Shown here piece by piece: positions 1-7,964 of a stretch of 64,000 bases of DNA; positions within the stretch are counted from its first letter, which is position 1, and each line of letters begins with the position of its first letter. Both the position numbers and the translations under genes were made by a program. A model generated the notes under the pieces. The model was not told where the DNA came from. It made no database searches and was given only the letters and a program-made list of their open reading frames with translations. Source of the DNA: Planctomycetota bacterium. GTDB lineage: Bacteria; Planctomycetota; UBA8742; UBA2392. Location of the stretch: positions 76,997 through 140,996 of the forward strand of contig JADLFN010000046.1 of the NCBI GenBank assembly GCA_020845475.1, in the 5' to 3' direction.

Positions 1-355
1 CCTCGCGGCCAAGTTGCTCGGCGCAGAGCAGCACGGCGTGATGCTCGATCGCGCTGACCACCAGCTCATCGCGCCCATTTGCACGACGCGCCATGACGCC
101 GCGCAGCGCCAGGATGTCACCCTCGGTCCCGCCGCTGGTGAAAATGACTTCGCGCGAATCCACGCCCAGCACGCGCGCAGCCCGCTCGTGCAAGGCGACC
201 ATTTCGTGTTTGGCCACGTAGGCCAGCGGGTGGTGCGCGCCGGGATTGGCGAAGTGCGTGAACGCATGCGCGCGCATGGCCTCAAACACCTCAGCGCGAG
301 GCGGGCCTCCGGCGGCGTAGTCGCAATAGATGTAAGTCTTCGCGGGCATAGCCAT
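1..355 (-). CDS. Cysteine desulfurase (NifS/IscS-like), N-terminal part; cut by window edge
   Basis: Translating the minus strand from ATG at 355 gives an open frame to the window edge, with the fold type I aminotransferase N-terminus of cysteine desulfurases: YCDYAAGGPP near the start, then a phosphate-binding loop TSGGTEG, then SAIEHHAVL, whose His normally stacks on PLP. These enzymes remove sulfur from cysteine for Fe-S cluster and thio-cofactor assembly in the cytoplasm. Only about 118 of some 380-400 residues are visible, so the PLP lysine and persulfide cysteine cannot be checked. It lies downstream of a four-cluster ferredoxin, which fits Fe-S supply. A selenocysteine lyase of the same fold cannot be excluded from this fragment. 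Confidence 0.85.
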   Translation of the reverse strand, partial: MAMPAKTYIYCDYAAGGPPRAEVFEAMRAHAFTHFANPGAHHPLAYVAKHEMVALHERAARVLGVDSREVIFTSGGTEGDILALRGVMARRANGRDELVVSAIEHHAVLLCAEQLGRE

Positions 356-370
356 GTTCTACAAGATGTG

Positions 371-421
371 GCACGGGGCTCCAGACCCGTGCGCGCGCTG
401 CACGGGCCGGGAGGCCCGTGC
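371..421. repeat. Two tandem GCACGGG/CCCGTGC hairpins between genes
   Basis: The first hairpin has 7-nt arms GCACGGG (371-377) and CCCGTGC (386-392). The second has 9-nt arms GCACGGGCC (400-408) and GGCCCGTGC (413-421) around GGGA. The second overlaps the stop codon of the ferredoxin gene. The two units share the same arm sequence, so this looks like a dispersed palindromic element, possibly acting as a 3' mRNA end or attenuator. There is no U-tract. Confidence 0.6.
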
Positions 422-1116
422 TACTTTCTCGCGGGGCGTGGCAGCACCACGATGCTCTTGGGCTCCGTCGGGCATTCCGCGACGCACAAGCCGCACCCCG
501 TGCAGACGCGGCTATCAACCTTGGGCATGGTTTTGTCAAAGGCGATCGCGTTGGGCTCCAGCGGGCAGGCGCGATGGCAACCGGTGCATGCTTCGCCCTT
601 GTAGCCCAGGCAGGTGTCGGGCTCAACGACGGCGATGCCGATGCGGATTTTGCTGATGGGCGTCTTGGCCAGTGCACCGGTGGGGCAGACATCCATGCAC
701 TCGCCGCACATCGTGCACGCGCCCTGGTTGGGCATGAGGATTGGCGTATCAACGGGCGGGCCCATGTGTGACTGCGCGGGCGTGATCACTTGCTCAGGGC
801 AGGCCTCAACGCACTTCTTGCAGCGGGAACAGGCATCAAGGAAATCGGGCTCACGCAAGGCACCCGGCGGCCGAAAGAAATTGCGCCCGTGCATGTCGAG
901 GTAGCGCGCGTCGCCCTGCTTCTCGGCGTCGGTGAATCCGCCAAATTGCTCTCGCACCTGGTCAAGCTTGCGCAGAATGCCTGATCCCGGCAGATAGCGT
1001 GTTGCGAAATCGGCGGCGCCGCTGGCCATGTCGCGCAGGGCCGCGCGTTTCTCGGGATTGCTCGGTTTTGCGCTTTCAGTCAAGAGTTGTGATATCCCCA
1101 AGCTCAGGGTGCGCAT
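421..1116 (-). CDS. Four-cluster 4Fe-4S ferredoxin, NapG/MauM-like
   Basis: This 231-residue protein carries four cysteine clusters: C96/99/102/106, C134/137/140/144, C169/177/180/184 and C205/208/211/215. The third is irregular (wide first gap), as in NapG/NapH-associated and MauM-type polyferredoxins. I see no cleavable signal peptide, although the first 50 residues contain a weakly hydrophobic stretch, so location is uncertain. Such proteins pass electrons between a quinol-side membrane protein and a periplasmic or cytoplasmic oxidoreductase. The ATG at 1116 lies inside the end of the small membrane-protein gene upstream (41-nt overlap), which suggests translational coupling. The electron partner is not identifiable here. 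Confidence 0.8.
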   Translation of the reverse strand: MRTLSLGISQLLTESAKPSNPEKRAALRDMASGAADFATRYLPGSGILRKLDQVREQFGGFTDAEKQGDARYLDMHGRNFFRPPGALREPDFLDACSRCKKCVEACPEQVITPAQSHMGPPVDTPILMPNQGACTMCGECMDVCPTGALAKTPISKIRIGIAVVEPDTCLGYKGEACTGCHRACPLEPNAIAFDKTMPKVDSRVCTGCGLCVAECPTEPKSIVVLPRPARK

Positions 1117-1219
1117 CCAAGCTGTCGCCGCGCTTGATCGTGTACCAGACTGCTACTGCCGCGCTCACCATGAACAACACCACTATCATGGCCGCAATGA
1201 CAAGTGTCAGTGGCGTCAT
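1076..1219 (-). CDS. Small single-pass membrane protein (47 aa), overlapping the ferredoxin gene
   Basis: The frame from ATG at 1219 to TGA at 1076 encodes 47 residues: a hydrophobic helix (about residues 4-26), then WYTIKRGDSLD and an acidic tail. One transmembrane segment followed by a charged, Asp-containing tail resembles the layout of CcoS/FixS cbb3-oxidase assembly proteins. Length and layout alone do not prove that. It overlaps the start of the polyferredoxin gene by 41 nt, so the two are probably co-translated and may work together as membrane anchor and electron-transfer subunit. It may be missed by annotation pipelines because of its size. Confidence 0.5.
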   Translation of the reverse strand: MTPLTLVIAAMIVVLFMVSAAVAVWYTIKRGDSLDAHPELGDITTLD

Positions 1220-1295
1220 TTTCCCCTCGCGAACAGTGAGTCAATCATTGCGTTGTGGCTTTGGACTCCACGTTTCTCTTTCACCAGCAACTGCA

Positions 1296-1315
1296 CTTGG
1301 ACCTGTAGGTCCAAG
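1296..1315. repeat. Perfect 8-bp hairpin abutting the stop codon of the MqnA/MqnD-family gene
   Basis: Arms CTTGGACC (1296-1303) and GGTCCAAG (1308-1315) flank TGTA. The right arm ends one base before the TAG stop of the minus-strand gene at 1316-1318. A stem so close to a stop could protect the mRNA 3' end or help terminate. There is no poly-U tract. Confidence 0.55.
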
Positions 1316-2164
1316 CTACACCCATTCCGGTTCGGCCTTGGCCTTGACGATGCCCGCTTCGCGGCCGAGCTTGAGGAACAGCTTCACGCTCTCCATGCCG
1401 CGCATGCCGATGTCGACGGTGTACTCGTTCACGTACATACCCACGAACTTGCGGGCACGCTCGCGGTCAAGCCCGCGGCCATAGCTGAGCGCGTGGTCGA
1501 GCGCTTCTTCGCGGTTCTTCAGCGCGTACTTGATGCTGGCCGAGAAGCACTTGCTGAACTGGGCGATGACGTCTTTGCCCAGGTCGCGGCGCGCTACGTT
1601 GCACCCCAGCGGCAGGGGCAACTCGTGTTTGCTGAACCACCACTCGCCGAGATCAACGACCTTGAAGAGCTTGAGATCGTTGTAGGTGACCTGGCCCTCG
1701 TGGATGATGACGCCCGCGGGCACCTTGCCCTCAAGCACGGCGTGCTGGACTTTGTCAAAACCCATGGGCACGGGTTTGACCTTCGGGTTGTAGAGCCGCA
1801 GCGCCAGCGCGGCGCTCGTCAGCGGGCCGGGGATGGCGACTTCCTTGCCGTCGAGGTCCTGCGGGTTCATGGGCTCGCGCGAGACAACGATGGGCCCGTA
1901 GCGGTCACCCATGGAAGCCCCGGCGCGCGTGATGACGTATTTGTCAGCGATGTACGGGTAGGCGTGGAAGCTGACGGCCGTAACGTCAAGCTCGCCGGTC
2001 TTGGCGCGCTGGTTGAGCGTTTCGATGTCGCACAGCTCGTGCTTGATCGTCAGCCAGCCGGTATCGACTTTGTGGTTCGTGAGCGCGTGAAACATGAACG
2101 CGTCGTCCGCGTCGGGACTATGCGCCACGGTGATCGTTCTCGGAACCTGCTTGGCTTTTGCCAT
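1316..2164 (-). CDS. MqnA/MqnD-family protein, probably 1,4-dihydroxy-6-naphthoate synthase-like
   Basis: This 282-residue protein has the VitK2-biosynthesis (periplasmic-binding-protein-like) fold. It has no signal peptide and carries the N-terminal motif AHSPDADDAFMF, the counterpart of the SPCPNDTF motif of MqnD rather than the YLNTLPL-type start of MqnA. MqnD converts cyclic de-hypoxanthine futalosine to 1,4-dihydroxy-6-naphthoate in the futalosine route to menaquinone. Length matches the family. No other mqn gene is in the window, so the exact reaction is inferred. Menaquinone use would fit the quinol-linked respiratory genes at 46-61 kb. A substrate-binding relative of unknown role is the alternative. 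Confidence 0.75.
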   Translation of the reverse strand: MAKAKQVPRTITVAHSPDADDAFMFHALTNHKVDTGWLTIKHELCDIETLNQRAKTGELDVTAVSFHAYPYIADKYVITRAGASMGDRYGPIVVSREPMNPQDLDGKEVAIPGPLTSAALALRLYNPKVKPVPMGFDKVQHAVLEGKVPAGVIIHEGQVTYNDLKLFKVVDLGEWWFSKHELPLPLGCNVARRDLGKDVIAQFSKCFSASIKYALKNREEALDHALSYGRGLDRERARKFVGMYVNEYTVDIGMRGMESVKLFLKLGREAGIVKAKAEPEWV

Positions 2165-2170
2165 GTTCGC

Positions 2171-2800
2171 CTACTGGAAAAGAATTCGTGAATCGCCGCC
2201 ATCGATGAGAATGCGCAGACGCCGCACCAATAGCGGCGAGCGCACAAAACCTGAGACGTCGGCGGGAAGCTGCGTGTACTCACCGTCCTTGGGATTGGCG
2301 TAAATCGTCAGGCCGCCCGAAACGGGATCCACGATCCAGTACTCCGGCACGCCTATGAACGCGTAGATGTCGCGCTTGGGGCCATGATCAAGCGTTGCTG
2401 ATTCGCGCGAAAGCACCTCAATCACCACCTTGGGCAAAAGAGTGAGCGGGCCTGTTCGGTAGCCCTTCATGTCAGCTTTGGCAAACACCATGAGGTCAGG
2501 GCAGAGCACGCTATCGGCTTTCTCCAGCAGCATGCCCATGCTCGCAATCGTGCCGTAATCCTGGTTGATATCGCACCACTTGATCCACTCGTGCACCAGC
2601 CGCGCAATAAGCGCCTGATGGCGGAAGTCCGGGCTTGGGCGCAAAACAGGCGTTGCGGCCACCAGCTCCCACTGCTGCTCTTCGGGCCAATCGAACTTCA
2701 GGAACTCACCCGGCTTCATGGTTTTGGGCACGGCGCGTTTTCCCTTCGATGTCTTGACTTTCTCGGGTGTGTGTGGCGCGTAAGGAGTGGTCAACGACAT
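2171..2800 (-). CDS. Uma2-family (DUF820) PD-(D/E)XK-like protein
   Basis: This 209-residue protein shows the Uma2/DUF820 pattern: WELV near residue 45, a conserved His in a helix, PDLMVF, VVIEVLS.ES, and EYWIVDP. The acidic residue of PDL, the E of IEVLS and the downstream charged residues form the restriction-endonuclease-like core typical of the family. The family is common in cyanobacteria, Chloroflexota and Planctomycetota and its biological role is unsettled. AGAGG lies at a good distance before the ATG at 2800. It sits between unrelated metabolic genes, so context adds nothing about substrate. Confidence 0.8.
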   Translation of the reverse strand: MSLTTPYAPHTPEKVKTSKGKRAVPKTMKPGEFLKFDWPEEQQWELVAATPVLRPSPDFRHQALIARLVHEWIKWCDINQDYGTIASMGMLLEKADSVLCPDLMVFAKADMKGYRTGPLTLLPKVVIEVLSRESATLDHGPKRDIYAFIGVPEYWIVDPVSGGLTIYANPKDGEYTQLPADVSGFVRSPLLVRRLRILIDGGDSRILFQ

Positions 2801-2837
2801 CGCTTACCTCTTGGGTGCAGTCCCGTGACGCTTTGTG

Positions 2838-4973
2838 CTACTGGGCCGCCAGTTGCGCGGGCGTTGCATCGGCCACGCGCACAACCTTAAGCTTCAGCTT
2901 TTCCCACAGCTTTGCTTCTTTCAGCAGTGCGACGACATCGGGGTCGAGGTCGCCGGCCTGTGCCATCTTGTCCAGAATTTCGAGCGCGCGTTCAAGGGGA
3001 ATCGCCGGCTTGTAGGGCCGGTCGCCGGCCGTGAGGCTATCAAACACGTCGGCCACGGCCATGAGCCGTGATCCCAGCGGCGTCTGCGCGGCCGGCACGC
3101 CGTTGGGGTAGCCTTTGCCGTTCATTTTCTCGTGGTGCTGGCCGGCAATTTCCGGCACGCGCGCAAGATCGGCCGTCCAGGGAATCTGGCGCAGGAACTT
3201 CCATGAATCACTGACGTGATTCTCGATCTCCCTGCGCTCTTCATCGTTGAGCGAGCCGCGCCGAGTGGAAAGACTGTGCAGATCGCTGTCCAGCAGCAGG
3301 GGAAACTGCCCGTTTCTGCCGCGATAGCGCTTGGCATGAATGGCCTTCACGCGTGCGAGCGCTTCGTCGGGCAAATAGCCTGGCTCCGTGCTCTTCTTGA
3401 TGAAGGCCAAATCGCCCTCAAGCTCGGCAAGTTGCAGCTGCAGATCCATGCGCACTTCCTGAGCCTCGGTGCTTTCTACGGCCAAGCCCCTTTGCAGCAA
3501 AGCCAGCTCTGCATCCAGCGCCGCGAGCATGAGTTCGCGCTTGATAACTTCGCCGCGAAACGCGATGGCGTCGGCCTCGGCCGGATAGAGCTTCCTGGCC
3601 TTGGTGAGCACATGCTCGCGCACGCCGATCTTGCCAAAGTCGTGCAGCAAGCAGGCGTAGTGCAACTCGGTCATCTCGACGTCGTTGAAGAACACGTCTT
3701 TGTACGGTCCGGTCTTGGCATCGTTGACCGCCTGTGCGAGGCCCAGAGTGACGCGATCCACGCGCGCAGAGTGGCCCGCCGTGCTGGGATCGCGCTGTTC
3801 AATGGCGCGCATGCTTGCGAAAACGAAGGACTCGAACAGCTTTTGGATCGCGTCCATCAGTCGCACGTTTTCAATCGCGACGCCTGCCTGGCTGGAGAGA
3901 CTCGAAGCCAGGTCAATGTCTTCCTTCGGAAAGGGGATCAATGTCTTGAGAGCGGCTTCGCTGCTGTCGATGCGGCGTTGCGGGTCGCGCTTCTTGTTGA
4001 TCAGCTGAACCACGCCCACGACTTCATCGTAAGTGTTCTTGAGCGGGATCGTGAGGATCGATTTGGTGTGGTAGCCGTACTTCTGGTCGATGCTCGAGTT
4101 AAACTTGTATGGCACGCCTTTGGGCAGCGCGTACACATCTTCCAGCGCTACGATTTCGCCCGTCAGCGCGGCGTAGCCCGCGATGCTCTCCATATTTGCA
4201 GGAAACACGATCTCGTGAAACGGAATCTCGACGCTGTCGTTCTGCGCAGCCGCAAAACGAAGCGAGAACATTTTGGTCGTAAAGTCTTCGCGCCGCACGG
4301 CCGCGGCCTGCGTCTGGCGCGCGGCATCGCCGACGCGTTTGCGTGCGCGCGGCGCGCCCGAACCGGCCTCGATGATGTAGATCGAGCCCGCATCGGCGTC
4401 CATGATGCTGCGCGCTTCAGTCAGGATCACGGACAAGAGCGCAGCGAGGCTGCGTTCGTTCGAAAGCGCCACACCAATGCGGTTCAGGCGCCGCAACTTG
4501 TCTGTTTCGCCTGTGCCCTCGCCTTGGGTAAACGTTCGGCTGCGCAGGTAAACCAGCTCGCGCAGGCGGCGCAGCACGGAATCCACACGTGCGGGCGTGG
4601 GCGGCAGGCCCATTTCATCGTCAATCTGGAAACTCTCATGAGCTTCTTCGGCGCTGCGCTCATCGCCGCTGCGGCGCACAAGCGCAATCGCGGCCGAGGG
4701 CTCCAGCTTCAGCAGCACAGGCGCGTACTCACGGGCCGAAGCCGCGTCGATCAAGACGGCCAGCGCGTCATTGCGGGCAAGCGCGTTGGCTGCTTCCAGG
4801 GAATGCGCGACGACAACATCATCGCGCTCCTTTGAAAACTTGCGCGACGCGGCCAGGGCATCGGCCAGCGCGTTGCGCACGGGAGCATCTTTGCCAATGA
4901 TCATCAGCGTGAGCCGCTGTTTTGCGGGTGTCACGGGCAGGCGCGACGGTAGCTTCGACGTCGGCGAATTCAT
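2838..4973 (-). CDS. GAF/HD-GYP phosphodiesterase-like protein with degenerate receiver-like N-terminus
   Basis: Residues about 20-145 look like a receiver-type domain, residues 165-375 are a GAF domain, and the HD-GYP domain begins near 395, with HDFGKIG at 444-450 and the HHEKMNGKGYP signature near 617. HD-GYP enzymes hydrolyse cyclic di-GMP (some cleave cGAMP), so this is a likely cytoplasmic second-messenger sensor. The HD-GYP region has a roughly 100-residue helical insertion between the HD motif and the GYP segment. The N-terminal domain lacks an obvious phospho-acceptor in the expected DxxMP setting. It follows nadK by 12 nt. A TATAAT hexamer (4980-4985) lies just before the ATG and may give a very short leader. 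Confidence 0.85.
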   Translation of the reverse strand: MNSPTSKLPSRLPVTPAKQRLTLMIIGKDAPVRNALADALAASRKFSKERDDVVVAHSLEAANALARNDALAVLIDAASAREYAPVLLKLEPSAAIALVRRSGDERSAEEAHESFQIDDEMGLPPTPARVDSVLRRLRELVYLRSRTFTQGEGTGETDKLRRLNRIGVALSNERSLAALLSVILTEARSIMDADAGSIYIIEAGSGAPRARKRVGDAARQTQAAAVRREDFTTKMFSLRFAAAQNDSVEIPFHEIVFPANMESIAGYAALTGEIVALEDVYALPKGVPYKFNSSIDQKYGYHTKSILTIPLKNTYDEVVGVVQLINKKRDPQRRIDSSEAALKTLIPFPKEDIDLASSLSSQAGVAIENVRLMDAIQKLFESFVFASMRAIEQRDPSTAGHSARVDRVTLGLAQAVNDAKTGPYKDVFFNDVEMTELHYACLLHDFGKIGVREHVLTKARKLYPAEADAIAFRGEVIKRELMLAALDAELALLQRGLAVESTEAQEVRMDLQLQLAELEGDLAFIKKSTEPGYLPDEALARVKAIHAKRYRGRNGQFPLLLDSDLHSLSTRRGSLNDEERREIENHVSDSWKFLRQIPWTADLARVPEIAGQHHEKMNGKGYPNGVPAAQTPLGSRLMAVADVFDSLTAGDRPYKPAIPLERALEILDKMAQAGDLDPDVVALLKEAKLWEKLKLKVVRVADATPAQLAAQ

Positions 4974-4985
4974 TGCGGAATTATA

Positions 4986-5816
4986 TCAGCGGCGCGGCGT
5001 TGTGTGGCGCGAGCTCCAGCCGAACTTGAGGCGCAACGTGTCAAAATACGAGCGCGACGGGTGCGTAACAAGTGTGATGGCCCGGGGCGCGCGGCGCACC
5101 GTCACCAAATCGCCGCCGGAAATCCTCTGGGTGTTCTGGCCATCAAGCGTGACACGGATGCTGTCATCGGCGTCCACCCACAACTCAAGGGGCCCGGCTG
5201 CGGGCAACGTGAGCGGACGAAGGGAAAGGGTGTGCGGGCAGATGGGCGTAATCACTATGGCATCCACCTCCGGGTGCACAATCGGGCCACCCGCGGAGAG
5301 ATTATGCGCCGTGCTGCCCAGGGGCGTGCTGACAATCGCGCCATCGCCCACGATCGTGGCAATTTCGGTTCCGGCGTAACGGGCGTGAATCGTGCTCATG
5401 CGGCCATCTGGCTCGTGCTGAAGAACCACGTCGTTGACGGCCAGCATCTCCGAGGCGCTGCCGGCACGCGCCACTTGGACTGCAAGCAGGATGGACTTGC
5501 GCGTCGGCATACGGCCGGAGAGCACGTCATCGAGCCTGACCAGCAGCTCCGGCAACTCAAACTCGGCCAGAAAACCGAACTTGCCGAAATTGACGCCCAG
5601 AATCGGCACCTGGTTCTCGCCCAGCCGTCGCGCAAGATGCAGGATGCTGCCGTCGCCGCCAAAGTTCAGAACCATGCGCGGGACATGTCTTGACAGGTCA
5701 AGACTCTGGTCAAGATCCACGCGGACGTCGGCTGCACGCTCGCGCACGAGCGGCTCAACCTGCGCGATGCCGTGAACCACGTCCGCGCGCTTGCCATCTC
5801 CGACGAGAAGAATCAT
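4986..5816 (-). CDS. nadK: NAD kinase
   Basis: This protein makes NADP from NAD and ATP in the cytoplasm. The 276-residue product has the family signatures GGDGSIL (GGDGT motif), a VND counterpart of the NE/D substrate motif, and GDGAIVSTPLGSTAHNLSAG followed by HPEVDA. The frame is open further upstream to 5990, but that extension overlaps the end of dxs and is basic, low-quality sequence. I therefore place the start at the ATG at 5816, where MILLVGDG begins the fold. It lies 10 nt after the dxs stop, so the two are surely co-transcribed. Pairing dxs with nadK makes metabolic sense because DXP reductoisomerase needs NADPH. Confidence 0.92.
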   Translation of the reverse strand: MILLVGDGKRADVVHGIAQVEPLVRERAADVRVDLDQSLDLSRHVPRMVLNFGGDGSILHLARRLGENQVPILGVNFGKFGFLAEFELPELLVRLDDVLSGRMPTRKSILLAVQVARAGSASEMLAVNDVVLQHEPDGRMSTIHARYAGTEIATIVGDGAIVSTPLGSTAHNLSAGGPIVHPEVDAIVITPICPHTLSLRPLTLPAAGPLELWVDADDSIRVTLDGQNTQRISGGDLVTVRRAPRAITLVTHPSRSYFDTLRLKFGWSSRHTTPRR

Positions 5817-5826
5817 GGGCGAGTGC

Positions 5827-7806
5827 TCAGGCGGTACGGCCCGCGACCGCCTTGCCTGCGGCCGAAGGGGAGGTTTCTTCAATGGCCAGGCCCAGGCGCG
5901 TTTCGATGCTCTTGAGAATTCCCGCGGGATGCAGGTTGACATCCTCAAGAACCTGCACGCGCTGGCCATGGTCAATGAACTTGTCGTCAATTGCCAGGAT
6001 CACCAGCTTGTTGGCATCAAGCAGCCGCTTGTTGCAGAACTCAAGCACGATTGAGCCAAAGCCGCCATGGCGAACATGTTCTTCCACCGTAAAGACGACG
6101 GGCGCGTTTTCAATGATCGGGCCGAGCGTCAGTTCATCAAGCGGCTTGGCGAAGCGCGCATTGACCAGCGTGAATCGCTTGCCGTGTTTCTTCTCAAGCT
6201 GCTCAACGACATCGAGCGCGTGATAGACCATCGAGCCGTAGGCCAGAACCGCGCCATCGGGGCCTTCGCGCAGTATCTCGCACTTGCCGCGCTCAATCGG
6301 TTGCTTGGCCGCGAGTTCAAGCTCCGGGCGCGGGGCTGCTGTTCGCGGGAAGCGCACGGCCACGGGCTCGCTGTGGTCGATGCCCCAGCGCATCATGGCC
6401 TTGAGTTCGGTCGCATCTCGGGGAGCGCACAGCACCACGTTAGGCAGCATGGCCATGTAGGCGATGTCAAACACGCCATTGTGCGTAGCGCCATCGGGGC
6501 CAACGAGGCCGGCGCGGTCAAGGCACATCAGCACGGGGGCCTTGATCAGCGCGATTTCCTGGAAGATCTGGTCAACGCTGCGCTGCATGAACGTGGAGTA
6601 AATCGCGCATATGGGTTTGTGACCCGCAAGACGCAGACCCTGCGCGAAGCCCACCGCATGTTGCTCGGCCATGCCGACGTCAAACACGCGCTCGGGGTAT
6701 TTGTCGAGTACCTTCTGCAAGCCCGTACCCTGCAGCATAGCCGCGGTGATGGCGACTACTTTTTCGTCTCTCGCCATCAACTCAAATGTTTCGTCGATGA
6801 AAATGTCGGTGTAGGGCTTGCCGCCATGACGCGAATACTCGCGCGGCAGGTGCGCCGTTACCTTCTGGTGCGTGCCGGCGGCGTGGTGGGCGTAGAAATC
6901 TTCATCTTCGTTCTTGAAGCCTTTGCCTTTGGTCGTGATCAAGTGCAGCACGACGGGCTTGGGCACCCGCGAGACGTTTTCAAGCGCGTCAACAATCTCG
7001 CGCACGTTGTGGCCATCGATGGGGCCGTAATAGAAAAAGCCCAGTTCCTCAAAGAGCACGCCCGGGTGCGGCGCGGGCATCAGGCCGTGCGCGGCGGCTT
7101 TCACGTGGTCGATCACGTCGTGGAAAGCGCGGCCCAATGCACCGCCCTGTTCGTCGAGCGCTTTGAGCATCTTCTTGGCTTCTTTCTTCGCGCCCATGTA
7201 CGCCGAAGAAGTACGGAACTTGCTGAAGTACGAAGCCAAAGCGCCCGTGGCTGGGCCAATGCCGTGAGCGTTGTCGTTGAGCACCACAAGGAAGCGCAAG
7301 TCGCGCAGGTTGCCGCCGTGGTTGAGCGCCTCCAGCGCCTGGCCCTCCTGCAGGGCGCCGTCGCCGATGACTGCAACACTTGTGCGATCCTTGCGACCGG
7401 CAAGTTTGTTCGCGATGGCAATACCAAGCGCCGTCGAAAGAGACGTGCCGCCATGACCAGTCTTGACCAGATCGAAGCAGCTTTCCTTGGGATCGGGGAA
7501 GCCCGAAAGCCCCTTGTGCTGGCGCAGCTTCATCAGTTTGTCGCGCCGGCCCGTGATGACTTTGTGCGGGTAGCACTGGTGCCCGACATCAAACACCAGC
7601 GAATCGTGGTTGCGAAAATTGAAGAAGTGGTGCAACGCGACCGTCAGTTCTACCGCGCCCAAACCGGAACCCAAGTGCCCGCCGGTGGTGCCGCTGACGA
7701 CATCAATAATGAACGAACGAATTTCTTTGGAAAGCGTATCGAGGTCTTCCACCGAGAGCCGTTTGAGATCCTCCGGCTCGTTGATGGTCTCTAGCAGTTC
7801 GTACAT
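5827..7806 (-). CDS. dxs: 1-Deoxy-D-xylulose-5-phosphate synthase
   Basis: This is the first enzyme of the MEP isoprenoid pathway: pyruvate plus glyceraldehyde-3-phosphate to DXP, TPP-dependent. The 659-residue protein has the full transketolase-like order: TPP-binding GDGALQEGQALEALNHGG and LNDN in the N-terminal domain, the pyrimidine-binding DRAGLVGPDGATHNG segment, and a C-terminal transketolase domain ending near the ILEFCNKR region. The start at 7806 is chosen because GGAG lies 7 nt upstream. The frame extends 18 codons further but without a site. nadK follows after 10 nt, and a prenyl diphosphate synthase lies 158 nt upstream on the same strand, making an isoprenoid cluster. Confidence 0.95.
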   Translation of the reverse strand: MYELLETINEPEDLKRLSVEDLDTLSKEIRSFIIDVVSGTTGGHLGSGLGAVELTVALHHFFNFRNHDSLVFDVGHQCYPHKVITGRRDKLMKLRQHKGLSGFPDPKESCFDLVKTGHGGTSLSTALGIAIANKLAGRKDRTSVAVIGDGALQEGQALEALNHGGNLRDLRFLVVLNDNAHGIGPATGALASYFSKFRTSSAYMGAKKEAKKMLKALDEQGGALGRAFHDVIDHVKAAAHGLMPAPHPGVLFEELGFFYYGPIDGHNVREIVDALENVSRVPKPVVLHLITTKGKGFKNEDEDFYAHHAAGTHQKVTAHLPREYSRHGGKPYTDIFIDETFELMARDEKVVAITAAMLQGTGLQKVLDKYPERVFDVGMAEQHAVGFAQGLRLAGHKPICAIYSTFMQRSVDQIFQEIALIKAPVLMCLDRAGLVGPDGATHNGVFDIAYMAMLPNVVLCAPRDATELKAMMRWGIDHSEPVAVRFPRTAAPRPELELAAKQPIERGKCEILREGPDGAVLAYGSMVYHALDVVEQLEKKHGKRFTLVNARFAKPLDELTLGPIIENAPVVFTVEEHVRHGGFGSIVLEFCNKRLLDANKLVILAIDDKFIDHGQRVQVLEDVNLHPAGILKSIETRLGLAIEETSPSAAGKAVAGRTA

Positions 7807-7964
7807 AGTTGCTCCGGGGGATCGGATGTTCTCTCTTGGTGTCCCGATCCATGCCCCCACTGTCAGAAACCAGTGGAATGGCGGCTCCCCCTAGGGAAAC
7901 AAGGAATTCTACCTTTCATGTCCAGAAAGGGCAACGTTGCCATATCGCCTTTGGCGGTGAGGAG

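Noticed and set aside
3216-4835. Long plus-strand open frame antisense to the HD-GYP gene
   Set aside because: The minus frame has clear GAF and HD-GYP motifs. The antisense frame is open only because of GC-rich codon structure and has no recognisable domain. The same applies to the long plus-strand frame opposite dxs (6067-7794) and others.
5817-5990. Upstream extension of nadK
   Set aside because: It lies inside dxs, is basic and unlike the family N-terminus. The ATG at 5816 begins the fold.
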